From: a bacterium
Lineage (GTDB): Bacteria; Cyanobacteriota; Vampirovibrionia; Obscuribacterales; Obscuribacteraceae
Direction of reading: 5' to 3'
Length of the DNA: 45,853 nucleotides
Assembly: GCA_018062085.1 (NCBI GenBank)
Contig: JAGOSY010000033.1
Span: 1 to 45,853, forward strand
The position numbers were made by a program, and so were the translations under genes. Positions 8,772-16,676 of this stretch are shown here, piece by piece; the first letter of the stretch is position 1, and every line of letters begins with the position of its first letter. A model generated the notes under the pieces. It did not search any database, was not told the origin of the DNA, and saw only the letters and a program-made list of their open reading frames with translations.

Positions 8772-9734
8772 TTACACCTTTTTGCTCGATGCCTGCTCGA
8801 CCGAGTCAGCAGAGTGTTCCACTTCGATATGAGCAGTCATGGTGTGTTTTTCTCCAGGGCCAAGGGTTATGGCGTTTTCGAGAGCGTTAGCTGCTTCGAT
8901 GCAGACCATTTGTTTCCATCCCTCAGGGCTCATGTCGGTCATTTTTGCTGTCAGCTCCGCTCCCGGATTCCAAATCACAGTGGTGTTCGAATGGCTTTTG
9001 CTAACTGTGATGCGGCGGTTTGTGACGGGGTCACGTAAGACTAAGGTGTCGCTACTGTTGATGTAGGGTCTGTCAATTTCGCCCTTGAGCCTTAGTATTA
9101 GTTCGTCTACTCCTTGCCGTTTTCTCTTGAAGCCATCAGTCTTGTCATAATATTCATTGTCGGCAAGGCCGCTTATGCCTATTTGCTCGCAATCACCGAC
9201 TAAAAAATATGTATGCAGGGCTTCAGCAAAGCAGAGTTTGCTTGGCGAATGGTTTTCTACTGTTAGTTGCATGATTAGGTCGGTACCGAAGGTGAGGCTG
9301 TATTGCAGCCGAAATTGATCGAAACCTAGGGCTCGAGAGACTTCGTTGGCTTCTAAACAAAGTATGAGAACGAGCTGTTCTCCTTCCATTGCGGCCGAAA
9401 CAACTTGCCAGTCTTCTGTTCTGGCAAATCCGTGTGCTGGTCCATCGCTACGGTTGTCGCAGACCGTGGCTGTGCGTGGCCCAAACCAAGGGAAAATAAT
9501 GGGCACTCCACCGCGAATGGCTTTCCCTCGCACGAAGGGAGAACTCTCACTGAGAAACAAAACAGGTTCGTGTTTTTGTGGTTGCCACTGAGTCAGGTGC
9601 GCTCCCTGAAGATAGATTTCGGCGGTGCACAGAGATGTGGTGATGGTGGCGCGAGTCAGTTCATGCTTGTCCTCGATTGCCAAGATACCTGGTATTACAA
9701 AATCTTTGCAGTTAGCCATTTGGTTAGGGTTCAT
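8772..9734 (-). CDS. D-hexose-6-phosphate mutarotase (aldose 1-epimerase family, YeaD-like)
   Basis: 320 aa, matching the usual length of about 290-310 plus a short tail. It interconverts alpha and beta anomers of hexose 6-phosphates in the cytoplasm. Family hallmarks: G-A-H-L-T-Q-W near 44-50, P-I-I-F-P-W-F-G-P-R (78-87), catalytic His101 in D-G-P-A-H-G-F-A-R, His174 in E-A-L-H-T-Y-F, and Glu280 in C-I-E-A-A-N-A acting as general base. The mutarotase beta-sandwich ends near 305, followed by a short Ser-rich tail. No signal peptide. Monocistronic by appearance, divergent from the PATAN-domain gene. Confidence 0.92.
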   Translation of the reverse strand: MNPNQMANCKDFVIPGILAIEDKHELTRATITTSLCTAEIYLQGAHLTQWQPQKHEPVLFLSESSPFVRGKAIRGGVPIIFPWFGPRTATVCDNRSDGPAHGFARTEDWQVVSAAMEGEQLVLILCLEANEVSRALGFDQFRLQYSLTFGTDLIMQLTVENHSPSKLCFAEALHTYFLVGDCEQIGISGLADNEYYDKTDGFKRKRQGVDELILRLKGEIDRPYINSSDTLVLRDPVTNRRITVSKSHSNTTVIWNPGAELTAKMTDMSPEGWKQMVCIEAANALENAITLGPGEKHTMTAHIEVEHSADSVEQASSKKV

Positions 9735-9789
9735 GCTTTGTGTGTTGCCTCTAAGAAAGTCTAGAAGGCCGTGTCGAATGCTATTCTAG

Positions 9790-11145
9790 TTGACTAATTT
9801 TACGGACTTTTTTACGGATAGTATGCCTGTGTCGTATGACAACCGCCCTTCTCAACTGATGCCGGGGTCAAGCACTCCAGACAATGTGGACGCCATGATG
9901 CAGGCGTTACAGGGTAATTTGAGAGAGAAACCAATCTCATATTTGCTCAAGGTCGCGGCCTATTATGAGGCAACAGGACACTTGTACGTTGGCACTGGCG
10001 CCTTTAATGTCAAGGTTCAGTTTGGTCTGGGAAAGCCTGTCAACGCTAGTTCTCCCCTAGGAAAAGGGGACGAAGCGATAGTCGATCTGTTCACTTGGTC
10101 GGACGGTCAACTGGTCTTTGAATTGGGTAGACAACCGGAATCAGTGAACATATTAGAGACAGCCGAAGGCCTGATAACAAAGGGCGAAGCTTTCATCGCT
10201 AATTTGAAGTTTTTAGAAGATAACTTTATAACTGAGAGTTCTTTTCTCATCCGCTCCTCTAAGTTGTCCAAAGCCAAATTAGAAGCCATAGTCAACTTGA
10301 GCTCCCTGCAAAACCGCCAGGCCTTGCTTGATATGTATGGCAACGTATATGGCACACTCAATCTCGCCGACGTGGCTGAGCGAATGGGCTTCAAGCGCAG
10401 CGAATGGGTTGCCGCAGCGGCAGATCTACTGCGATTGGGATTGCTTTTAGCGCCAGACGGAAGGAGTCTGCAGGCATTCGATACTAGCAGTGCTGATTTG
10501 ATCGAAGAAGAAGTGCCGCTTGCACCGCAAAATCAACAGCAGAGTCAGCAAGATCAACAACTGAGTCAGCAAAGCCAGTCACTGGTCCAGCATCAACAGC
10601 TACCCACTAAGACTTTTAAGGTTGGTATTCCCGTAATGCGCAATTTGGAGTTTTCGCACTTAGAAAACTCATTGAAGACTTTGAGCAACCCTGATACTGG
10701 GCTCCTGTCCGATGAAACATTTATTTTTATGCTCTCTCATGAATTCGCTCGCGCTCATCGATTTGGTTCGATATTGACTCTAGCGGCATTTTGTATTAGC
10801 GCCGAGAATGCCAAAGACAATCTCATTTCCTTGAGCGACCTTCGTGTCATAACAAAGGCTCTCTTCGATACGAAAAGAGAAACCGATTTGCTCGGGCATT
10901 TTGGCGAGCAAAGTTTTGCTTTTCTACTTCCTAGTGTAGACAGCGCTCAGACTTGTATTATGGTCGATCGTATAAACCAAAGTCTTCCCACTATGTTGCC
11001 AACTCTGGGTCATTTGCGACCAATGTTCCATTTTGGTATCTCTACTGCTCCAACAGATGCAACGTCGATTGTGGCCTTAAGTACGATGGCCCAGGCTAAC
11101 ATGAAGATGGCTGCGGAGAAGAGAGTAAATCGCTTAGCCACTTAG
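9790..11145 (+). CDS. PATAN/DUF4388-type regulator with degenerate GGDEF domain
   Basis: 451 aa from a TTG at 9790; no good ribosome-binding site is visible and the ATG at 9823 is an alternative start. About residues 35-130 resemble the PATAN/DUF4388 domain (A-L-Q-G-N-L, T-G-H-L-Y-V, D-L-F-T-W-S-D-G-Q-L-V-F-E). A winged-helix-like stretch (about 175-230) and a Gln/Ser-rich linker (about 242-275) follow. Residues about 300-445 align with GGDEF domains (D-T-G-L-L-S-D-E-T-F, E-F-A-R-A-H-R-F-G, F-A-F-L-L-P), but the signature is L-G-H-F-G-E-Q-S instead of G-G-D-E-F and the metal-binding Asp positions are lost. It is therefore unlikely to make c-di-GMP and may be a binding or partner protein. Its stop overlaps the convergent histidine kinase gene by 4 bp. 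Confidence 0.75.
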   Translation: MTNFTDFFTDSMPVSYDNRPSQLMPGSSTPDNVDAMMQALQGNLREKPISYLLKVAAYYEATGHLYVGTGAFNVKVQFGLGKPVNASSPLGKGDEAIVDLFTWSDGQLVFELGRQPESVNILETAEGLITKGEAFIANLKFLEDNFITESSFLIRSSKLSKAKLEAIVNLSSLQNRQALLDMYGNVYGTLNLADVAERMGFKRSEWVAAAADLLRLGLLLAPDGRSLQAFDTSSADLIEEEVPLAPQNQQQSQQDQQLSQQSQSLVQHQQLPTKTFKVGIPVMRNLEFSHLENSLKTLSNPDTGLLSDETFIFMLSHEFARAHRFGSILTLAAFCISAENAKDNLISLSDLRVITKALFDTKRETDLLGHFGEQSFAFLLPSVDSAQTCIMVDRINQSLPTMLPTLGHLRPMFHFGISTAPTDATSIVALSTMAQANMKMAAEKRVNRLAT

Positions 11146-13004
11146 CATGGCAAAGTTAGCCACAGTAAGAGCACACCATTGTGTTGGCTGGCGCCGCAAG
11201 TGCCACCATGGCTAAGCATAATCGCTTGGGCCAGAGGTAATCGCAAGCCTAATGAAAGGCTGCCAGACGGCAGTTCTATTGGCTGGAAGGGCTCGAATAG
11301 ATTGGAGAGAACGGTATTCTGAAGCACTAGTTTTTCGCTACTGAGGCTAATTGTGTAGGCCTTGCCGAGATTTGCAGATACCATCGTTACTGTGATCGTG
11401 ATTGTGTCGCCATGCTCGCAGAGGCGCAAAAGTGCTTCTAGTGTTTTGGTTATAGCTTGTTGCAAACGCTCCTGATCGGCAGCTATTTTGCCTTCACAGC
11501 CCTCAAAAATGACCGATACCATACCATCATCGGCTTGGCTGTATGTGGCATCAACAGAGGCATCTATGGCGTCTTCTAAGTCAAATTGGCTGACGTTCAT
11601 GTCCAGTTGACCCGCTCTAAGTTTTTCTAAATCAAGCAGATCGTTAATCAGTGCAATTAAGTGCTCTACTTCGTCTTCTGCTACTTTTGTGCTTGCCGCA
11701 ATAGCAGCGTTTAGCTCGCCGTATACGCCCATGGGTAACATGTGTAAGAAGCCTGCCACTGAGGTCAGCGGCGTCCGCAAATCATGGCTGACCATGGCTA
11801 AAAAAGCTTCCTTCATTTTCTCAATTTCGCGCTTTTCTGTGATGTCGATTACAGCGGCAAGTTGCTTGTTCTGCTCAGCTAGTCGGTCCAAAGAAACATC
11901 GGTTACCGAAAACTCAACTGGAATCTGTCGTTGGTCTTTGGTTGCCGCAATCAGTTCAATCACTCCTTCAATCTGGCTGCTGTCTTGCAAGGGGGTGGGT
12001 TTTGGTCCTGGAATGAGGAAATGACTGGCAACCTTTGTGCCCACCATGGCACCAGATTTGTAGCCAAGCATTTTTTCAAGGGTGGGATTGGCATACTCGA
12101 TTTCTTCGACGGCATTGCTGCTTGCTGCGTGTTTTTCGAATCTGGAGTTTTGAATAATGGCTAAACCGATAGGCATCTGATCAATGATTGTTTGGACCTG
12201 CTCTTCGCTGGCCAACACCAGCGCTTCTTCTCCCCTCAACGAGTGAGACATTTTGTGGAAGGCCTGGTCGAGCAAGGCGATTTCATCGTCGCCACTGAGT
12301 GGTGCACGCAAAGGCTTGCGCTGGCGCAGACGTAGCGAATTATCTTCCACAATAGTGAGACGTGAGGCAATGCTGCGGGTGAAGAGCAAAGCCAAGGCGA
12401 TAGCCACACCGATGTTGAGCGCTACGCCGGCCAAGAGTAAGTACCTAATCATGTCCCGCTGGGCTTGCAGCACTCTAGGGCTGGCGCTTTCAATTTTCTT
12501 TTCGGTGTCGAGGAAGTCGATTAAATCGTTAATCAAACCTTCCATATTTTTTTGCACTTTGGCTCTGAGCTTCACTGCATATTGCATGGCCACAAATTGA
12601 GCTTCTTTGTCTGTGATGGCGCGCATTTCTGCCAGAGTGCTCAATCCTGCAGTGACGCTGATTTCGATTTTCTCAAGCAGGGCAAATTGATTTTTGTCGT
12701 CTCTAATATGCTCTTTAATCCACCTAATTTCTTCAGGAATTTGCTGTCGGGCCTGTTCGTATCTCCTGATGCCCTCTGGGTCGTGGCTGACCAGGTATTT
12801 CGCCACGCTGTCGCCAGCATCGTACAGCAATTGCAGCATGTCTGTGGCTCTAGCTATAACCTCTTTAGCGGTTTCCTGCTTAATTGATTCACGTTCTGCT
12901 TCTTGCAAGAGCCAGGCATGGCAGCCGACGAAAAGCAGTTCCATTGCCAGAAGCAGTAAGACCGCTAGCAAACCCTTAAATCTCAGGCTGAGCGAAAGTT
13001 TCAC
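11142..13004 (-). CDS. Sensor histidine kinase with intact His box but degenerate ATP-binding domain
   Basis: 620 aa. The GTG start is preceded by AGGAGAGG and overlaps the upstream kinase stop as GTGA, implying translational coupling. Layout: span 1 (about 8-32), exported helical domain (33-185), span 2 (about 187-209), HAMP-like (210-262), PAS (about 265-390), dimerisation/His box (395-460), ATPase-like (about 465-620). The H box is canonical (V-S-H-D-L-R-T-P-L, His407). The ATP-binding domain has lost its signatures: the N box reads T-K-T-L-E-A-L-L instead of N-L-L-S-N-A, G1 has S-S-E-K-L in place of D-x-G-x-G, and G2 has S-G-S-L-S-L-G-L. Inference: it cannot bind ATP normally and is phosphorylated by its paralogous neighbour. 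The exported domain is similar in sequence to that of the neighbour. Confidence 0.9.
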   Translation of the reverse strand: MKLSLSLRFKGLLAVLLLLAMELLFVGCHAWLLQEAERESIKQETAKEVIARATDMLQLLYDAGDSVAKYLVSHDPEGIRRYEQARQQIPEEIRWIKEHIRDDKNQFALLEKIEISVTAGLSTLAEMRAITDKEAQFVAMQYAVKLRAKVQKNMEGLINDLIDFLDTEKKIESASPRVLQAQRDMIRYLLLAGVALNIGVAIALALLFTRSIASRLTIVEDNSLRLRQRKPLRAPLSGDDEIALLDQAFHKMSHSLRGEEALVLASEEQVQTIIDQMPIGLAIIQNSRFEKHAASSNAVEEIEYANPTLEKMLGYKSGAMVGTKVASHFLIPGPKPTPLQDSSQIEGVIELIAATKDQRQIPVEFSVTDVSLDRLAEQNKQLAAVIDITEKREIEKMKEAFLAMVSHDLRTPLTSVAGFLHMLPMGVYGELNAAIAASTKVAEDEVEHLIALINDLLDLEKLRAGQLDMNVSQFDLEDAIDASVDATYSQADDGMVSVIFEGCEGKIAADQERLQQAITKTLEALLRLCEHGDTITITVTMVSANLGKAYTISLSSEKLVLQNTVLSNLFEPFQPIELPSGSLSLGLRLPLAQAIMLSHGGTCGASQHNGVLLLWLTLPC

Positions 13005-14851
13005 TGCCTCTCCTTCTGCAGGGGAAGTTTGATCCAGAAGACACTGCCTTTGCCTTCTTCGCTGTTCACGCCGATTTCTCCATTGTGGGCTTCGATTATG
13101 GCTTTACAGATAGCTAAACCAAGGCCGGTTCCGCCTTTCTTGTGGGCGTCAGCTGCTTCGACCTGACGATAGGCGATGAACACTGTTTGTAGGTGCGATT
13201 GAGGAATCCCTCGACCATGGTCAATCACGCCAATTTCAATGTGGCCGGGTGATTGTCTTGTAGCTAGGGTTACCACCGAACCAGCTGGCGAAAATTTGAT
13301 GGCATTCGATAACAGATTAACAAGCACTTGTACAATGCGATTAGCGTCAACATTGAGAGCCATTTGGCAGTCGTTCACCTGCAATTGCACTTTGTGTTTT
13401 TCGGCAAAGACGGCGACAGCATTAATTGAGCGTTCAAAGATTACACTTAGATTTTCTCTGGCGGGTTCAATTTCAATTTTTCCTGACTCTAGTTTATCTA
13501 AGTCAAAGAGGTCGTTGAGCAAGAGTACCAGCCGCTCTATGTTTTGCTGCATTAGTTTTGCGGTTTCGGCAATTTTAGGTGAAATGGCACCTAGTGCCTG
13601 AGTTTGTAGTTTACTGAAGAAATCTGAAACTTTTGTCAGAGGCTCTTTCAGCTCTGTGCGCACCATGGTAACGAATGCTTGACGCATTTGCTTGATTTCA
13701 TATTTTTCACTGCTGTCGACAATCATTGCTAGGGTCTTGCTTTCGCCTTCCATGTCGATGGCCGCCATCATCAATTCGGCAGGAAAGGTTTGGCCATTGC
13801 GGCATAGAGCTGTTAGTTCTGTTGTTCTCCCTTTGAACTGCTCAGAGTCAGAGAACGTCTCGGGAATTCTTTGTCCAGCGGCAAAAAGTTTTGATAGTCT
13901 CTTGCCTATTAGCTGATGATTGGAGTAATTGAAACTCTTTTCTAGAGTAGTGTTTAAGAATTCTATCGTACCGTTAGCATCAAGCATGGCGATACTTACA
14001 GGTAGGTTTTCTATGAGAGCTCGCACCCTAGCTTCGCTGGCCTTAAGCATGGTCAGCTCTTGGCGCACAGCAATTGCCGTGTCGTGAATTACGCTGTCGA
14101 CGGTGGCTATCTCGTCGTTGCCACTCATTAAGGGTTTTAACTTTTCGCCATCTTGCAAGAGGGTGATGTTTTCAGCTAAATCTTCGATCCTGCCCGAGAT
14201 GCGACTTGTGAAGAAATAGGCAATCAGCGCAGTTGCAACTAAGTTTAGCAATAGGCCGGCAATCAAAACTATTACAGTCTGTCTTCTCATTGCTCTTTCT
14301 AGCTCAGGCCCAGCCGATTCAATCTTTTGACCAATAGCAATTAGGGCCGGAATATCTTTGATGAGCTGCTTCACCATCGGTTGGATGGTCTCGCGCTCTT
14401 TGTTCCAGGCCTCTTTGGCGCTCGGTTCAGCTAGAGTTGAGCTTTTGCCCTGAATGTCCGTAATAACAGGCAAACATATAGTGATGTTTTCATCGATTCT
14501 GTTGAGCAGGGCAATAGCTTCTTCGTTGTCTTTCAGCTCGTTTTTTAGCCATTTGATTATGACCGGTACTTCTTCTTTTGAAGCTGAGACACTATCTGTG
14601 GTGCCTAGTTGCAAGCTCCTGGCATAGCGGCCTACTGCGTCTCCAGTGTCGTAGATAACAAGCATTAAGCGACCAGCCCGGGCGCTGACCTGGCGGGCTC
14701 TTTCTTGGCGTGCCGCTTCGGCCTCAGCTTGGCTGTGAAGCCAGCCGAGGGTGCCGATAAAAGTCAGTTCACAGGCCAAGAGAACGAGTACAAGCAAAAT
14801 TCCTTGATTTGCCAGGCTCAACATTGGTCGGTTGCTTTTAATGGTCTTCAA
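13001..14851 (-). CDS. Sensor histidine kinase with intact ATPase domain but no phospho-accepting His
   Basis: 616 aa from a TTG start (weak AGGG upstream; ATG at 14824 is an alternative). Architecture matches its downstream paralogue: span 1 (about 15-37), exported helical region with R-L-M-L-V-I-Y-D-T-G-D-A, span 2 (about 191-214), HAMP-like, PAS (about 275-385), dimerisation helices, HATPase. The ATP site is complete: N box Asn512/Asn516, G1 Asp544-x-Gly-x-Gly548, G2 G-G-T-G-L-G-L (573-579). The H box reads M-V-R-T-E-L-K-E-P-L-T, so Thr399 (codon aca at 13655-13657) replaces the His and Arg398 replaces Ser. Autophosphorylation at the usual site is impossible. Inferred role: the catalytic half of a heteromeric kinase with the 11142-13004 product. 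Divergent from the receiver-kinase fusion gene. Confidence 0.92.
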   Translation of the reverse strand: MKTIKSNRPMLSLANQGILLVLVLLACELTFIGTLGWLHSQAEAEAARQERARQVSARAGRLMLVIYDTGDAVGRYARSLQLGTTDSVSASKEEVPVIIKWLKNELKDNEEAIALLNRIDENITICLPVITDIQGKSSTLAEPSAKEAWNKERETIQPMVKQLIKDIPALIAIGQKIESAGPELERAMRRQTVIVLIAGLLLNLVATALIAYFFTSRISGRIEDLAENITLLQDGEKLKPLMSGNDEIATVDSVIHDTAIAVRQELTMLKASEARVRALIENLPVSIAMLDANGTIEFLNTTLEKSFNYSNHQLIGKRLSKLFAAGQRIPETFSDSEQFKGRTTELTALCRNGQTFPAELMMAAIDMEGESKTLAMIVDSSEKYEIKQMRQAFVTMVRTELKEPLTKVSDFFSKLQTQALGAISPKIAETAKLMQQNIERLVLLLNDLFDLDKLESGKIEIEPARENLSVIFERSINAVAVFAEKHKVQLQVNDCQMALNVDANRIVQVLVNLLSNAIKFSPAGSVVTLATRQSPGHIEIGVIDHGRGIPQSHLQTVFIAYRQVEAADAHKKGGTGLGLAICKAIIEAHNGEIGVNSEEGKGSVFWIKLPLQKERQ

Positions 14852-14918
14852 TTCTTGCCCTGCTTCAATGCTTGTAGGGGCTGCTAACGGAGAGTCAGAC
14901 GAGTATAGCGTTAATTGG

Positions 14919-14961
14919 GGGCTAATCCTTGGGCTAATTTGGGGCTAAATCCTGGGCTAAT
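14919..14961. promoter_or_regulatory. Four GGGCTAA direct repeats spaced about one helical turn (candidate operator)
   Basis: GGGCTAAT at 14919, 14931 and 14954 and GGGCTAAA at 14942 give start-to-start spacings of 12, 11 and 12 bp. They lie between the divergent histidine-kinase operon and the receiver/winged-helix/kinase gene. OmpR-type winged-helix regulators bind tandem direct half-sites with about 10-11 bp spacing, so autoregulation by the adjacent regulator is plausible. No search for other copies was possible. Confidence 0.55.
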
Positions 14962-15069
14962 TTTGGGGCGTCTCGTCAAGCTGTTTATGGCCCGAGTGAT
15001 GATAGTCGAATCAGGGTATATTCTCTGCACTGAAAGGTGATTGCTTCCCGGCTGTCAAGGAATAATTTT

Positions 15070-16665
15070 GTGGCCAAAATCGTACTGGTGGAAGATGACG
15101 TCAGTCTTGCGGGGCTGGTTCGAGACTTTCTTGAACACGAAGGCAATCAGGTCAAGGCCTTTCACAACGGTTTGGAAGGTCAAAATTTTATTTTAGCCAA
15201 TCAGCCAGACTTGATTATTCTCGATTGGGATTTGCCAGGGCTTACTGGTATTGAGATATTGGCTGACTATCGTGGCTTTGGCGGTAAGTGCCCTGTGATT
15301 ATGCTTACCGGCCACCAAGACGTAGACGACAAAGAAAAAGGATTTGATGAGGGGGCTGATGACTACCTCACCAAGCCATTTAATTTAAAGGAGTTAGGTG
15401 CGCGGGTGCGTGGCCTCTTACGTCGCTCTCAAGCTGTAATTGGCAATGTCGTCACTGTGGGAGATATAGTCGTTGACCTAGATACGAGCAAAGTGCTCAA
15501 AAGCGGACGCAATGTCACTCTTGTCCCTCGTGAGTTTCAGCTGCTTTCTTATCTGGTGAAAAACCGCAAAGAGACTTTGAGCCCTCAAGAGCTGCTTGAT
15601 AAGGTGTGGACCAGCGACGCTGAGATGACTGCAGAATCGCTCAACAACGTTGTCCGCCGACTTTCCAAAAAACTTGACCCAGATGGCCGTATTTTGCGAA
15701 TAGGTTCAATCATGGGCAGTGCTGATTATATGTCAATGAATGGCAGTAGCATGGGAGCAGCTGGTGTTGACGGAGGACTTGACGACAACAGCGATCGCGG
15801 CGACCCATTGATTGGTCGGGTGCTCGACAACAAGTATGAAATCATCAAAGTTATTGGCGGTGGTGCTTCCGGTCAGGTATACAAAGCCAAGCACAAAATG
15901 ATGAATATTACTGTTGCAGTAAAGGTTTTGTCTCCACAACTGAGTACTCAACCAGATTTAGTTAGGCGTTTTGAGCGCGAAGCAAGAGCGGCAGGCTTGC
16001 TCAGTCATAAGAATGTTTTGATTGTTCATGACTTAGGAGTGACTGAAGAGTCGCAGCCTTATATGGTAATGGAGTATCTCAATGGCTTTAGTCTGGCTGA
16101 GCTTATCGAGCAGAACGGTAAACTAGTTCTGTCAGATGCCCTAGAAATTGTGTCGCAGATTTGTCTCGGCATTGGCAAGGCGCACGAAGAAGGTCTTGTG
16201 CACCGCGATCTCAAGCCCGGAAACATCATGCTTGTGGCGGAGGGTGATCAAACCTATACGGTCAAGATTGTTGATTTTGGCTTAGCTAAGTCAACTAAAG
16301 CTGAAGAGAACGCTCCTAATTTGACTCAGACTGGGGCATTGATTGGCACGCCATCTTATATGAGCCCTGAGCAGTGTCGCTCTGAGCCTACAGACCACCG
16401 CTGTGACATCTATGCCATTGGTTGCATGATGCAGGAAATGCTCACTGGTGAAGTGCCCTTTGTCTCAGCCAACATTATTGAGACCTTCATCCGCCATGCC
16501 CAAGAGCCACCGCCGCCGCTTACTGTGGCTGATTTGAATCCTGAAATAAATGCCCATTTACAGACCATAGTGCACCGCTGTTTGGAAAAGAAGAAAGAGA
16601 ACCGCTATCAGTCTGCCGCTCAGCTGCTGCAAGACTTGTCGCAGGTTTCAGCGGCTGTGAGGTAG
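15070..16665 (+). CDS. Response regulator fusion: receiver + OmpR-type winged helix + Hanks Ser/Thr kinase
   Basis: 531 aa from the GTG at 15070, chosen because AAGGA lies about 7 bases upstream and the N-terminus then aligns with the paralogue at 30970; an in-frame GTG at 15037 is less likely. The receiver (1-120) has the acidic pair E-D-D, phospho-site Asp52 (I-L-D-W-D-L-P-G) and Lys of L-T-K-P-F. The winged helix (about 125-210) has P-R-E-F-Q-L-L and a recognition helix (S-L-N-N-V-V-R-R-L). The kinase (about 257-530) has the G-G-G-A-S-G-Q-V loop, Lys285 (V-A-V-K-V-L), H-R-D-L-K-P-G-N with Asp380, D-F-G Asp402 and G-T-P-S-Y-M-S-P-E-Q. All key residues are intact. No membrane segment. Inferred to receive phosphate from the divergent histidine-kinase pair and act on both DNA and protein substrates. 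Confidence 0.92.
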   Translation: MAKIVLVEDDVSLAGLVRDFLEHEGNQVKAFHNGLEGQNFILANQPDLIILDWDLPGLTGIEILADYRGFGGKCPVIMLTGHQDVDDKEKGFDEGADDYLTKPFNLKELGARVRGLLRRSQAVIGNVVTVGDIVVDLDTSKVLKSGRNVTLVPREFQLLSYLVKNRKETLSPQELLDKVWTSDAEMTAESLNNVVRRLSKKLDPDGRILRIGSIMGSADYMSMNGSSMGAAGVDGGLDDNSDRGDPLIGRVLDNKYEIIKVIGGGASGQVYKAKHKMMNITVAVKVLSPQLSTQPDLVRRFEREARAAGLLSHKNVLIVHDLGVTEESQPYMVMEYLNGFSLAELIEQNGKLVLSDALEIVSQICLGIGKAHEEGLVHRDLKPGNIMLVAEGDQTYTVKIVDFGLAKSTKAEENAPNLTQTGALIGTPSYMSPEQCRSEPTDHRCDIYAIGCMMQEMLTGEVPFVSANIIETFIRHAQEPPPPLTVADLNPEINAHLQTIVHRCLEKKKENRYQSAAQLLQDLSQVSAAVR

Positions 16666-16676
16666 ATGGCTTAATC

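Noticed and set aside
15037..15069. Upstream GTG start of the receiver fusion
   Set aside because: It lacks a ribosome-binding site and adds 11 residues with no counterpart in the paralogue; the GTG at 15070 has AAGGA at correct spacing.
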